From: [Eubacterium] siraeum
GTDB lineage: Bacteria; Bacillota; Clostridia; Oscillospirales; Ruminococcaceae
DNA: 64,000 nt
NCBI GenBank assembly: GCA_025150425.1
Contig: CP102281.1
Coordinates: 248,001 to 312,000, forward strand
Direction: 5' to 3'
Below the pieces are notes generated by a model. The model did no database searches, had not been told where the DNA came from, and saw nothing but the letters and a program-made list of their open reading frames with translations. Below are positions 1 to 9,407 of this stretch, piece after piece; within the stretch, counting starts at the first letter, position 1, and every line of letters begins with the position of its first letter. The position numbers were made by a program, and so were the translations under genes.

Positions 1-2
1 AA

Positions 3-446
3 ACAAAGATTTTAGGTGTCTATGACAACAAATTTTATTTCAACAGCTCGGTGTACGACATTAAGACAGGAAAGTATAGTGAAAACACTATGCCGTCCGA
101 GCCGCCTGCTGTCAGACTTAGCGATGATTACTATGCATATAACAATGACAGCAATATTGAAGTGTTAACTCCGAAGACCTCTGAACCGATTGTTATTCAT
201 AACGACAAGATATTGTCTGAAACCGTCATTTTGGGCGATTATCTGTTCCAATGCGATAATGCACAGTGGTATTATTATAATTTAAAGGATGAAGCTCCCG
301 CAAGGCATGATATAAGCTATGGCGAAGGGCTTTATGCACAGGTATTGTCCGAGTACGAGGACAGCTATATTATCAGCGTCTATAACGCCGAAGAACAAAC
401 AATAACAAAAGAAAAGGTAGCAAAATCGGATATTCTGGGGGAGTAA
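3..446 (+). CDS. Hypothetical protein, C-terminal part (5' end outside window)
   Basis: The reading frame is open from the first bases of the window to a TAA at 444-446, so the true start lies upstream. I do not recognise the family. The visible 147 residues are rich in Tyr, Asp and Glu (for example QWYYYNLKDEAPARHD) and read like the beta-strand repeats of an extracytoplasmic protein of the YncE or DUF5050 sort, but no signal peptide can be judged. A GTG at 51 exists inside the frame but has no ribosome site. The gene ends 3 bases before the next start, which with the GGGGGAG ribosome site overlapping its end points to an operon with the lipoprotein and ABC transporter that follow. Confidence 0.6.
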   Translation, partial: TKILGVYDNKFYFNSSVYDIKTGKYSENTMPSEPPAVRLSDDYYAYNNDSNIEVLTPKTSEPIVIHNDKILSETVILGDYLFQCDNAQWYYYNLKDEAPARHDISYGEGLYAQVLSEYEDSYIISVYNAEEQTITKEKVAKSDILGE

Positions 447-449
447 GAT

Positions 450-1343
450 ATGGCAAAAGGATTAAGTAGAATAGCTTTAATAGTGGCGACCATTGCGGTG
501 GTTATGTTAATCTCAAGTTGTTCAGATGTAACAGAAAGCTCTCAAAGTAGTAACAAAGAGAAAAGTGTTACAAGTCTTGTCGGAGAAATATATCATGGCG
601 ACGGATATTTTATTCTTGACGAAAACGGTCTGCAAATAGTCAAGGAAGGTGCTGCCTATGACGAGAATAAAAAGCTATGGAACGCACCATTTGCCGCTGT
701 GCGTAAAATTAATGATACTTTTTACTGTGACAGTTTTACTTCTCCTGATAAATTCGATGATAATATGAATTACAAAGGTGAAGTGCCGCAGGACAGCAAA
801 AAAATGATAAAATTGCTGAAATCGGGTGATGTTACAGAAAGTGGGCTTACCGTCACCTCTGCAGTTTCGTCCGTTAAAGAAACACTCGAATACAATCGGG
901 AAACAAATTCTACCGAGCCGGGAATATCGCAAACAGTATACACAGAAATCACATTAAGCGGAGAGGTTACTCTTGAAGGCGTATTGTATGTAGTTCTTGA
1001 TGAAGATCTGTACATATCAGAAGAAAACAGCATATTGTTTTTCCCTTATCCCGAAAGCTTAAAAAATGCACTTGGTTTTTCACCGAGGTTTTCCGGTGAT
1101 ATAGAGAGTAGTTATCTTACCTCCAATGCTTCTAAAACAAGTGTATTGCTATATGGCGATTGTGTATATTTTTATGCAGGCAACACAGATAACAGCGAGT
1201 GGCTCACAAAGGATTTCAGAAATAAACCGTTTGGTACAGCAAAATTAACGGTCAGCGATATAAAGCTTATATGGCAAAGCGATAGTCTGGACAGGTTTTC
1301 CTTTACGGTAAAAAATGCGGAAAATGTTCAGGCTAAAAAGTAG
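450..1343 (+). CDS. Putative lipoprotein of the ABC transporter operon
   Basis: A 297-residue protein with an N-terminal signal ending in a lipobox (LISSC, Cys about residue 24), so it is predicted to be lipid-anchored on the outer face of the membrane. The rest is acidic, with Ser/Thr- and Glu-rich strands and no motif that I recognise. The ATG at 450 is preceded by GGGGGAG. It sits 11 bases before an ABC ATPase gene. An accessory or substrate-sensing role for the transporter is inference from position only; no solute-binding fold could be identified. Confidence 0.6.
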   Translation: MAKGLSRIALIVATIAVVMLISSCSDVTESSQSSNKEKSVTSLVGEIYHGDGYFILDENGLQIVKEGAAYDENKKLWNAPFAAVRKINDTFYCDSFTSPDKFDDNMNYKGEVPQDSKKMIKLLKSGDVTESGLTVTSAVSSVKETLEYNRETNSTEPGISQTVYTEITLSGEVTLEGVLYVVLDEDLYISEENSILFFPYPESLKNALGFSPRFSGDIESSYLTSNASKTSVLLYGDCVYFYAGNTDNSEWLTKDFRNKPFGTAKLTVSDIKLIWQSDSLDRFSFTVKNAENVQAKK

Positions 1344-1354
1344 AGGTGTAAAAA

Positions 1355-2116
1355 ATGCTTCAAATTAAAAATCTTAATAAACATTACGGTAAAAAACAGG
1401 CTCTTTTTGATTTTGAGATGACCTTTAAAAACGGGGTTTACGGACTTTTAGGCCCCAACGGCGCAGGAAAATCAACGCTTATGAACATTATTTCAGATAA
1501 CCTTGCACCAGACTTAGGCTCGCAGCTTTGCTGGAACGGCACAGACATAACTAAGCTTGGCAGTAAATTTCGCCGTAAGGTCGGATATATGCCGCAACAG
1601 CAGGCGCTTTATGACAACTTTACCGCAAGACGGTTTATGATGTATATATCAGCTCTCAAAGGAATTTCTACAGCAGTAGCAAGAGAGCAAACCGAGTATC
1701 TGTTAAGTGAAGTTGAACTGCATGACGTAATGGATAAAGCTATCGGAGGCTTTTCGGGCGGCATGAAGCAAAGAGTTTTAGTTGCACAGTCCCTACTCGG
1801 AAGCCCCGAGCTTGTTCTGCTTGATGAGCCGACGGCAGGTCTTGACCCAAAGCAAAGAGTTATCATACGGGATATGATACATAAAACAGCAAAGGACAAA
1901 ATTGTCCTTGTAAGCACACATATAGTATCTGATGTTGAAACTATTGCAGATGAAATAATAATTATGAAGCAGGGCAGAATTGCCGCAAACGGAACTGTTG
2001 AACAGCTTGTCAGTGTTCTCCCGCACGAACGCCGGACACTCGAAAACGCATATATGTTGCACTTTCCCGAGAAAAACACGGCAGGAGGTGCTATAGATGA
2101 AAATAGCTCTGTATGA
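1355..2116 (+). CDS. ABC transporter ATP-binding protein
   Basis: A 253-residue ABC ATPase that hydrolyses ATP on the cytoplasmic face to power the adjacent permease. Walker A is GPNGAGKST (residues 33-41), the Q-loop lies around QQQ 82-84, the signature is FSGGMKQR (134-141), Walker B is LVLLDEP (154-160) and the switch His is in STH near 189. The layout matches the CcmA/ABC-2 type class used in drug, antibiotic or lipid export. AGAGGTG precedes the start. Its last 20 bases overlap the permease gene, whose AGGAGGTG ribosome site lies inside this gene, so translation of the two is probably coupled. Substrate unknown. Confidence 0.9.
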   Translation: MLQIKNLNKHYGKKQALFDFEMTFKNGVYGLLGPNGAGKSTLMNIISDNLAPDLGSQLCWNGTDITKLGSKFRRKVGYMPQQQALYDNFTARRFMMYISALKGISTAVAREQTEYLLSEVELHDVMDKAIGGFSGGMKQRVLVAQSLLGSPELVLLDEPTAGLDPKQRVIIRDMIHKTAKDKIVLVSTHIVSDVETIADEIIIMKQGRIAANGTVEQLVSVLPHERRTLENAYMLHFPEKNTAGGAIDENSSV

Positions 2117-4343
2117 GCTTTACAAAGCGTTAAAAAGCAAAGTGCTGTTAATATTGTTTGTAGCACTGTTTTTGCTGAATTTAGCTCTTTCGGCAACATA
2201 TACGCCTGTCCTTGGCGTACCCGATGAATGTATTCGTGAAATTAACAAGGTATATTTATCTACATCGGAAGAGGAAAAGCTGTCTGTCGCAGAGAGTATT
2301 GCAAACAAATATATAAAAGACAATGTGCTACAGAATATATTTCCGGACAAGAAATATGAGGATAAATTAAATCGGGTAAAAAACTACAATACCACAATCA
2401 GGAATATCAAAAGCGAAGCCGAACAGCGTTCAAAACCATCGGTTTTTTCTAAGGAAAACAGCTTTACACAGCTTAGCTTCAAGGATATTTTCACAGCATA
2501 CAACAATGTAATTGAAAATAAACCGTCCTTTTATCCCGACTACGGAACAGAACGCTATATAAACAGCGCAGATACCGATTTAATGATGCTTGTTTTTGTG
2601 CTTATGCTGACGGTTATTGTATGCTGTCGCGACAAAATGACAGGCATGGCGGCGGTTATAAGACAAACTCCCAAAGGGCGTATTCACAGTGCAGGAGCAA
2701 AGCTGATAGCCTGCTTTTTGCTTACCGTTACTTCGGCTGTGTTGTTATACGGTACGGTATTGCTTACAGGTACTATTCGCTTCGGGCTTGGCGATTTATC
2801 AAGATGTATTCAGTCAATCCCGCAGTTTACGCTATGCAATATAAATATGACCGTGGGAGAGTATCTTGTTATCCACTTTTTATTCAAAACATCAGCCTTT
2901 TTTATAGTCGTTGTTGTAATGATGATTATATGTACTTTCCTTAAAAATGTTGCGGCGGCGTTTGCTGTTATCTCTGTTTGTAGTGGTGTTTCGATATGGC
3001 TTTATACTTCTATAAGTGATATATCGGCATACAACATATTAAAATACATAAATTTCTGCTGTTTTATAAGTCCACATCAGTTATTTTACAGATATTATCA
3101 TTTAAACATTTTTGGAAAGCCCGTATCGGCTCTTACCGTCTGTGTAATTACAACAGTAATAATTCTTATCATGGCTTTGCTTATTTATTTTGCGGTTTAT
3201 TGCTCAAGACGCGCTATATCGGCTTCAGGTAAAATATCGGAAATCTTTTCATATATTACAGTAAAACGCAAGCTCTCGGCAAATTTTGTTGTAAACGAGG
3301 TATATAAAACGGCAATAGCGGGAAAAGCATTGCTTGTTCTTGTTGTTGTCGCTGTTATTGGGTTCTGCAATTATCAGAATATGAGTGCAGGCTACGATTC
3401 CGAGCAAAAACGCTACGACAGCTATGTAGCACAGATAGGCGGGGAAGTGACGGATGAAACTCTGTTGTTTTTGGAAAATGAAAAGCTGGAATTTGAAAAT
3501 ATAAAGCTACGCTATGAAGAATTATTGACGCAGACACCCGCTGAATCGGATTATGAAAGCTACAATAAGGAATTGAACGATATTACAAAAAAGCTTGACT
3601 ATGAGAATGCATTTAATAAGATATGTGACCGTGTGTCGGTTATTAAGTCTGATAAAAATAGCAACCTACAGCTCGTTTTTGAAGAAGGGTTTAACCGTCT
3701 TTTGTCGGTAAACGGCTATAAGGACGACTTCCTTATGTGTATACTCGCTACTATAGCCCTTGTGCTGTGTATATCGCCTATGATAGCATTTGATAATCAG
3801 AGAGGACTGACAAAGCTCCTACGTACTACAGAAAAGGGCAGAATCAAGCGCTTTGCCATAGACGGCGTAATAACTCTTGTTATCTCTGCAATAGTATTTG
3901 TAGCGGTATGGCTACCCGAATTTGTTTTCGTAATGAACAATTACAAGCTCTCATTCTTAGACGCACCCTTACAGAGTATTACGGCACTTTACGGTATGCA
4001 AACAAACGAAACAATATTGCAATACATAATTCGGGTATACCTGATACGGTTTTTCTCTATGCTCGCCTGCGGCTTTTTTATGCTGTGTGTATCAAAGCTA
4101 TCGGCTAATCTTATAACCGCCTTTTCGGTAAATATTCTGTTATTTGTTCTACCCTTGGGGCTTTGCGTTGTCAGCGAAAGCTTTGTCGTGATATGGATAT
4201 GTCCGTACCTTTCAGGCACCGCAGAGAGAAGCGCGTCACCTGCTAATCTCATTATCACCGTGATAATTTTCATAGGCTTGATATTGGTTGCGGGAGGTGA
4301 AGGCGTAAAGAAAGCGGTAGAGAAGATAGGTAAACGGTTTTAA
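2097..4343 (+). CDS. ABC transporter permease, ABC-2 like
   Basis: A 748-residue multi-span membrane protein. The first segment (about residues 12-33) is followed by an external loop of about 130 residues, a group of hydrophobic segments (about 155-375), a second external loop rich in Glu/Lys (about 420-530) and a second group of segments to the end. This doubled arrangement suggests a fused two-half permease of the ABC-2 class. It starts at ATG 2097 with AGGAGGTG seven bases upstream, inside the ATPase gene. The substrate cannot be read from sequence. No clear terminator follows before the convergent small gene at 4665. Confidence 0.8.
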   Translation: MKIALYELYKALKSKVLLILFVALFLLNLALSATYTPVLGVPDECIREINKVYLSTSEEEKLSVAESIANKYIKDNVLQNIFPDKKYEDKLNRVKNYNTTIRNIKSEAEQRSKPSVFSKENSFTQLSFKDIFTAYNNVIENKPSFYPDYGTERYINSADTDLMMLVFVLMLTVIVCCRDKMTGMAAVIRQTPKGRIHSAGAKLIACFLLTVTSAVLLYGTVLLTGTIRFGLGDLSRCIQSIPQFTLCNINMTVGEYLVIHFLFKTSAFFIVVVVMMIICTFLKNVAAAFAVISVCSGVSIWLYTSISDISAYNILKYINFCCFISPHQLFYRYYHLNIFGKPVSALTVCVITTVIILIMALLIYFAVYCSRRAISASGKISEIFSYITVKRKLSANFVVNEVYKTAIAGKALLVLVVVAVIGFCNYQNMSAGYDSEQKRYDSYVAQIGGEVTDETLLFLENEKLEFENIKLRYEELLTQTPAESDYESYNKELNDITKKLDYENAFNKICDRVSVIKSDKNSNLQLVFEEGFNRLLSVNGYKDDFLMCILATIALVLCISPMIAFDNQRGLTKLLRTTEKGRIKRFAIDGVITLVISAIVFVAVWLPEFVFVMNNYKLSFLDAPLQSITALYGMQTNETILQYIIRVYLIRFFSMLACGFFMLCVSKLSANLITAFSVNILLFVLPLGLCVVSESFVVIWICPYLSGTAERSASPANLIITVIIFIGLILVAGGEGVKKAVEKIGKRF

Positions 4344-4389
4344 TATGATATTGTAGAGCTGAGCAAAACACAAAGTAAAAAGTCAGCAG

Positions 4390-4665
4390 CTACAAATGAG
4401 CAAAATGAAGATAACAGGCAGAAAAACCGCACTTCAAAGCACAGCTGTTAAATGACATATCTTTAGGTGAAATTATTCCTATGCCGATTTTTCTGTAAAT
4501 ATCATACTGATATTTTTCAGCTATAATAATCATATCCTCTTTTTGTAAATTTGTCAAGAGTTCATAATCATCAGCTGTATTAATATTTGCAATGAAAAGC
4601 AAATTATTGTTTTTATAAGCAGCTGAAAGTTTGTTTTCTAAAGTTTTGAATTTATCAATATTCAT
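4390..4665 (-). CDS. Small hypothetical protein, 91 aa
   Basis: No family recognised. The start ATG at 4665 has AAGGAG at the right distance (minus strand), which supports a real gene. The protein is soluble-looking, begins MNIDKFKTLENKLSAAYKNN and carries alternating hydrophobic strands (LLFIANINT, MIIIAEKY) compatible with a small alpha/beta fold. It ends with two Cys (CALKCGFSACYLH). It lies convergent to the ABC operon and upstream of nothing on its own strand except that operon's 3' end, so it is likely a single-gene unit at the edge of the accessory block. Confidence 0.45.
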   Translation of the reverse strand: MNIDKFKTLENKLSAAYKNNNLLFIANINTADDYELLTNLQKEDMIIIAEKYQYDIYRKIGIGIISPKDMSFNSCALKCGFSACYLHFAHL

Positions 4666-4686
4666 GACGAAACTCCTTTAATTAAA

Positions 4687-4857
4687 ATGGTCAAAAATAT
4701 CTTAAAATTAACCTTCAGAAATAAAAAAGCTATAAATCCATTATACAAGCGGTATAACAACGATAAATACTGCAAGTCCGATACCGAAAAATTCAGAAAA
4801 CTTAATCCGGAAGGACAAACAAAATCTGAAAAAGTCCCGCATATATCTTTAATATAG
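4687..4857 (+). CDS. Possible 56-aa ORF, doubtful
   Basis: An ATG-to-TAG frame of 57 codons lies divergent to the small gene at 4665. The residues look protein-like (RYNNDKYCKSDTEKFRKLNP) with Lys and Asn bias, but there is no ribosome site on this strand; the AAGGAG seen here belongs to the other strand. It may be a remnant of a larger gene lost when the neighbouring element decayed, or chance. Confidence 0.15.
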   Translation: MVKNILKLTFRNKKAINPLYKRYNNDKYCKSDTEKFRKLNPEGQTKSEKVPHISLI

Positions 4858-4862
4858 CAGTA

Positions 4863-5720
4863 TCATATTCGTATATAAAAGATATTCTGTCTTTCTGAAG
4901 GTAGTATAACTGGGTATTGTATAGACCTTAAATTCGGGGGGCTACCCCTGTTTTTCAAAAAAACAATGCAATAAACACATTTACCCACTTGACAAATGCC
5001 GCCGATAGCGTTATTATAATTACGCAGGCTGTTTAATTCTGTGATTGTGGGATTATCAGTGTGCTTATGAATGTTTTTAAATGAGATAAGCCCGGGGTGT
5101 GATCCGGGCTTATTTCTTTTCCTGATAAATCTGATAACCTTTGTACTATATGAATTGTCCGCATAAACTTTGCTGTTGTCATAACGCATTTTACGCTGTT
5201 TACGTATAAGACGCAGATTGACAAGATTGCTGATTATTTTCATAGCGGTATCACGCTTTATGCGTAGCTCATCGGCAAGGTCGTTGAAGCTTTTAAAGCA
5301 GTAACCGAGCTTGCTGTCAAGCGATTTAATAATAAGGATATATAAGCGCAATTCGATCGCTGTTAAGCTTTTGCCGAACACAGTTCGTTCTATTCGCGTA
5401 TAGTTAGCCGACACCTTATTCTTTTCGGGATTTAAAACATATGTATATGTTCCCTTGCGATTATCCTTGCGGTAAGCCGCTAAAATGTGTGTAATGTAGC
5501 CCTTTCTCATTAAGCTATCGGTTATCTTGGATACTGTCTGCGTAGACTTTATACCGCAGTGTGAAGCTATAGTCTGCTGTCTTACACGCTTATATTCGTG
5601 TCCTGCTTTGCTTCGGATATTTGAATAAACAGAAAGCAGGTATGTATAAACTGCAAACTCGTTATGCGTCAGCTCGTTTGAGGTAATAACCGAGTTAGAC
5701 AGCAGAAAATAACTTTTCAT
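4863..5720 (-). CDS. Winged-helix replication-initiator-like protein
   Basis: A 285-residue basic protein. The N-terminal half begins MKSYFLLSNSVI, and residues about 15-95 form a helix-turn-helix unit (ASHCGIKSTQTVSKITDSLM) followed by a second one at about 115-195 (LADELRIKRDTAMKIISNL). Paired winged helices of this type occur in plasmid and conjugative-element replication or regulatory proteins. I chose ATG 5720 rather than the GTG at 5726 because AAGGA sits nine bases upstream of the ATG. Directly upstream on the same strand is a TOPRIM primase-like gene, supporting a replication role. A 10-bp inverted repeat with a T-rich flank (5086-5113) lies inside the 3' part, and the sequence after it (about residue 205 on) no longer looks like a conserved domain, so the C-terminus may be altered. 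Confidence 0.6.
   Translation of the reverse strand: MKSYFLLSNSVITSNELTHNEFAVYTYLLSVYSNIRSKAGHEYKRVRQQTIASHCGIKSTQTVSKITDSLMRKGYITHILAAYRKDNRKGTYTYVLNPEKNKVSANYTRIERTVFGKSLTAIELRLYILIIKSLDSKLGYCFKSFNDLADELRIKRDTAMKIISNLVNLRLIRKQRKMRYDNSKVYADNSYSTKVIRFIRKRNKPGSHPGLISFKNIHKHTDNPTITELNSLRNYNNAIGGICQVGKCVYCIVFLKNRGSPPNLRSIQYPVILPSERQNIFYIRI
5086..5113. other. Perfect 10-bp inverted repeat inside a gene
   Basis: ATAAGCCCGG (5086-5095) and CCGGGCTTAT (5104-5113) are separated by an 8-base loop. On the plus strand it is followed by TTCTTTTCC, giving a terminator-like shape facing the genes from the left. It lies within the winged-helix gene on the minus strand. Confidence 0.6.
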
Positions 5721-5749
5721 TTTCACACATCCTTGTATTTTGTTGTATT

Positions 5750-6949
5750 TTAACGTTTAAGCGGTTTTGTTGCTTGTACAGTATTTTTCTCATTCAACGC
5801 TCTGAACGCCTTTAAATCGTCGTTAAAGTCCTTGTTTAATGGTATATCTTTTGAAACAGCATATCCTTTCAGAGCATACTTGTCGCTAAGCTGCTCAGTA
5901 GCGTGTTTACCTGCATCATCATTGTCAAGGCAGAACGTTATTTCGGCAATAGGCTTATTCTTTAAAAACTCGTCAAGAGCAACATCTGATTTGCCGCCGA
6001 GCGATAGCATAGTCAACTGCTGCCAAGCGTCCTGTCCGTTGTTTATAGCGTAAAAGGACGCATAGGACAGCATATCAATTACAGACTCGAAAACATACAG
6101 CTTATTCTTATTTGTACCAAGTAAAGAAAACGAATATTTTTTATCGCTTCCCGGCAAATCGACACGGTATGTAGAGCTATCAGATACAGAACGACAAAAC
6201 GCATAGCGTGACATAATACCGTCGCCGTTTACGGCGATCATATTTACATATTTTTTAGTAATGCCACGCTCGATAAGCTCCGGTATATGTTCACCGCTAA
6301 ACCCTTCACAAATATATTTCTCACCTTTTTGTTTCTGTGCCTGAAGCTCTATGGTAACATATTCCGGTGCGTTTGTGGGTATATCGTTTTTAAAACGATA
6401 AAACGGAGTGTTCGAACTGTCATATCCGACAAGCTGAAGACCGCTGTAACCGATACCTTGATATAACTTACGGTCATAGATCAGCTGATTTACTATGTTA
6501 TACTCCAGTCCACGGGTTTTGCACAAATATGCGATAACATTGCTGTAATTTCGCTGTCCGTTTTCCTTGTGATCCTGTTCAGGCAGTATAAGTCGATGAG
6601 CTTCGATTTTTTCTTCTGACGATTTCTTTTTCGTATTATATTTGGGTGAATATTCCATTTGAATATCGCCGCAAAGCGATTTAACGGCTTCGGTAAAGCT
6701 TTGTCCGTATATTTTCATACAAAACGCAATAGCGTTATTGCCGCCCTCGTCACGGCTGTTCCAATACCACCCTTTTCGGTCGTTTGTAATAAAAAGGCTG
6801 TCGTGAACATCGCAACGGTAGCCGTTACCGCTTTTCTTTACGCTGAAGCCTTCTGTTCTTTCAAGAAATTCTACCATATCTACATTTCTTGCACGCTCTA
6901 TTTGCTCTTTTGTAACGTAGTTACTTGGTTTAGATTTAGAATAACTCAT
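5750..6949 (-). CDS. TOPRIM/DUF3991-type primase-like protein
   Basis: A 399-residue protein of the DUF3991 plus TOPRIM family found on conjugative and mobilisable elements. The N-terminal part (about 20-110) has the DNA-primase-like zinc-less core with WYWNSRDEGGNNAIAFCMK. The C-terminal TOPRIM fold shows KLYVFESVIDMLSY (acidic Glu) about residue 285 and ITFCLDNDDAGKHA (the DxD pair) about 335. The family is thought to act in plasmid or element DNA metabolism. AAGGAG lies six bases before ATG 6949. The start overlaps the stop of the small membrane gene upstream by ATGA, so the two are translationally coupled. A further 29 bases separate it from the winged-helix gene. Confidence 0.8.
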   Translation of the reverse strand: MSYSKSKPSNYVTKEQIERARNVDMVEFLERTEGFSVKKSGNGYRCDVHDSLFITNDRKGWYWNSRDEGGNNAIAFCMKIYGQSFTEAVKSLCGDIQMEYSPKYNTKKKSSEEKIEAHRLILPEQDHKENGQRNYSNVIAYLCKTRGLEYNIVNQLIYDRKLYQGIGYSGLQLVGYDSSNTPFYRFKNDIPTNAPEYVTIELQAQKQKGEKYICEGFSGEHIPELIERGITKKYVNMIAVNGDGIMSRYAFCRSVSDSSTYRVDLPGSDKKYSFSLLGTNKNKLYVFESVIDMLSYASFYAINNGQDAWQQLTMLSLGGKSDVALDEFLKNKPIAEITFCLDNDDAGKHATEQLSDKYALKGYAVSKDIPLNKDFNDDLKAFRALNEKNTVQATKPLKR

Positions 6950-7149
6950 AAAAAGCTCCTTAAAAAAGAAAGCAACGATTTCCTCTTTTTCAGAGGTTGT
7001 CGTTGCTTGTTATTTTTATCTTCTATCCAGTACCATTGCCTACTGAATTCATCGGCAGTATCTCGCTTGATAATTTCTTTTTTCAGACGGCGAATGCGGA
7101 ATGCCTGTGTTATAATTACAGCTAATAAAATTGTTATAAGAACGCTCAT
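6946..7149 (-). CDS. Small membrane protein, 67 aa
   Basis: A short protein with one N-terminal hydrophobic helix (VLITILLAVIITQAF) followed by a strongly basic and Trp-containing tail (RIRRLKKEIIK, QWYWIEDK, PLKKRKSLLS). Predicted orientation is N-out, tail cytoplasmic. It lies 8 bases after the topoisomerase III gene and overlaps the TOPRIM gene by ATGA. No family recognised. Its position inside the element replication cluster and its coupling to the next gene support a real gene. Confidence 0.55.
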   Translation of the reverse strand: MSVLITILLAVIITQAFRIRRLKKEIIKRDTADEFSRQWYWIEDKNNKQRQPLKKRKSLLSFLRSFL

Positions 7150-7157
7150 AGTAAAAC

Positions 7158-9407
7158 CTACTTACTGCGTTTTTGTGATTGTGCGGGAAAATCAAAGTCG
7201 ATTTTTCCATCTTTAACGATAAGTGCCGCTGAGAATGCTTTGCCCGACTTTGAAGTAAATCCGTTTATTATTCTTGTTCGCTTATTAGCGCATAACATAG
7301 TCGCAATCGTGTCTGTAATACATTTTCCGCATATAGTTCCGGCTATAAAAAAATTACACCCGTTTTTATACCCGGTGCAGACCCATCCTTTAGAACTTTT
7401 TACCATTTCTTTTCCGCAAATCGGACATCTTAGACGTTCAGGAAACTCAAAACCAATTGTGTTATCATCTTTGATTATTAGCTTTGCATCAAATGATTTT
7501 CCGCTCTGAGATGTAAAGCCCTTGATAATAGATGTTGCACGTTTTAACATAAGCTCTTTTGCGATTACGTCTGATATTTTTTTACCGCAAATCTCATTTG
7601 CAATATAGAACTTGCAACTGTCCGGATTATCTTTAGAGTAACCGGTGCAGCACCAGCCGACTTTTTTCTTGATTACAGGTTTACCGCACAACGGACAAAT
7701 AAGCGTATTGCCCGTCATTGCTGATGTGTCACTGTTTTTAATCTGTTCGACCCACTTAATCACAAGTTTCTTGTATTCATTCAGAAAATTATTGCCGTCA
7801 GATTCTCCTCGGGCGATTTTATCAAGTTCCATTTCCATATCGCCCGTCATATCAACAGACAACATATCCGGTACTATCTTTTCGAGCGTATTGATTATAT
7901 ACATACCTTTTTCGGTCGGCATAATGCTTTTGACAGCGTTACCGTTTTTCCGGGTTCGGCGGGCAATATATCCTTTGTCATATAGTTCCTTAATTATGCC
8001 CTGACGTGTGGCGGCTGTACCAAGACCACGTTTTGTCAGTTTTATATAGCTCCGTGTCTGCTCGTCTGTGATATTATTTCCGGCAAGCTCCATTGCTGTA
8101 AGCAATGTCGCATCGGTGTAATATTTCGGCGGCTCGTTTTGTCCCTCTTTGACATCGAAACCGATAACTTTATAATCGTTATCCTTAACGATTTCGGGCA
8201 ACCCGGTTACCTTCGGCGTTGCATCAACAGCAAACCAACCGGGATTGATTATATTCGTTCCGATTGCTGTAAATAGCTGATTATCAATCTGAAAAACAGC
8301 TTTGATGTTTTCTGTGACTGCTTTCGGATAAACGGTACGGATAATTGATAATGCAAGTAAAGTATATGCCTTGCGCTCATTTTCCGACATACCGCTTAAA
8401 TCATTCGGCACAAGAGCGGTCGGTGTAATAGCAGTGTGCGAATCAACTTTGCTGTCATCATAATGCCGACGTGTACAGGGTGCAAATTTGTCAACAGGAA
8501 TAGCATATTTAGCAAATTCGGGCATTTCAAACAGTAGCTTTATTATCTTTACCGTTTCATCTTTCATTGCATCTGTAAGATGCTCTGAGCTTGTGCGTGG
8601 ATATGTTATCAATCTGTTTTCGTACAAGCTCTGAACGAGCTTTGTAAGCATATCAATTGTGAGATCCGTACACTTTGATAAATCTGCAAGCAAATGTGTA
8701 GTGTTATATAAAAGCGGAGCGGCTGTCTGCTTTTGCGACACCTCGACTTTTATCGCTTTTGCTGTATTTGATTTAATTTCATCTATAGCAGTCTTTGCCG
8801 CCGTTTCGGTATCGTATTTATCTGCTGCTTCGGCAGTAAACTTTGCACCGTCATTTGCTTCGATATTGGCAACTATTTTATAAAACGGCTTTTTAACATA
8901 ATTCCTTATTTCCCGTTCACGCTTAACAATCATTGCAAGTGTCGGCATTTTTACACGTCCGCAGGCGAATACATTATCCGTACCACCGAATTTCAATGTA
9001 GCCGCAACAGACGTGTTAATACCAACGAGCCAGTCTGTTGCAGACCGTATACGTCCTGCATTTTCAAGCGGCTTCATATCTTTTGCCGGGCGTAACTCTG
9101 CAAATGCCTTTCTGATCTTAAAAGGCGTCAAATCTGTTATCCAAACACGTTTATAAGGCACTGTACAATGCAACACTTCATATAAGTACGCAAAAATCAA
9201 TTCGCCTTCACGGTCTGCATCAGTGGCATTGATTATCAGATCCGCCTTATCAAAGAACTGCTTAACATAATCATAAGCAAGCCTGGAATAATTATTATCT
9301 TTTACTCTTGTAATAAAATGTTCGGGTATAATCGGGTAATTATCGAAGCTCCAGAATTTATAACTTTCGTTATAATCTTCAGCCGGAGCTAAACCGCATA
9401 AGTGACC
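7158..9407 (-). pseudogene. topB: DNA topoisomerase III, N-terminus deleted
   Basis: A type IA topoisomerase (relaxes or decatenates DNA through a 5'-phosphotyrosine intermediate). Homology starts abruptly at GHLCGLAP (codon at 9405-9407) and runs through the TOPRIM motif NATDADREGE, the active-site YPRT (LITYPRTSSEHL) and two C-terminal zinc-ribbon-like units (CPLCGKP...CCTGY and CPICGKE...VCTGY). About 40 residues that should precede GHL, including the AEKP motif with the catalytic glutamate, are absent. Upstream in this frame there is no ATG, GTG or TTG before a stop inside the neighbouring gene; the first possible start is TTG 9200, which would also lose the TOPRIM acidic residues. The 5' end abuts and overlaps the end of the thioester protein gene, so a deletion is the likely cause. 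Probably inactive. Confidence 0.8.

Noticed and set aside
1609-2199. 196-codon ORF antisense to the ABC ATPase
   Set aside because: The overlapped ATPase has all its motifs, and the antisense product is Ser/Cys/Ile-rich noise.
9200-9202. TTG at 9200 as a true start of topoisomerase III
   Set aside because: It has no ribosome site and would begin after the TOPRIM acidic motif, while clear homology continues upstream for 69 codons.
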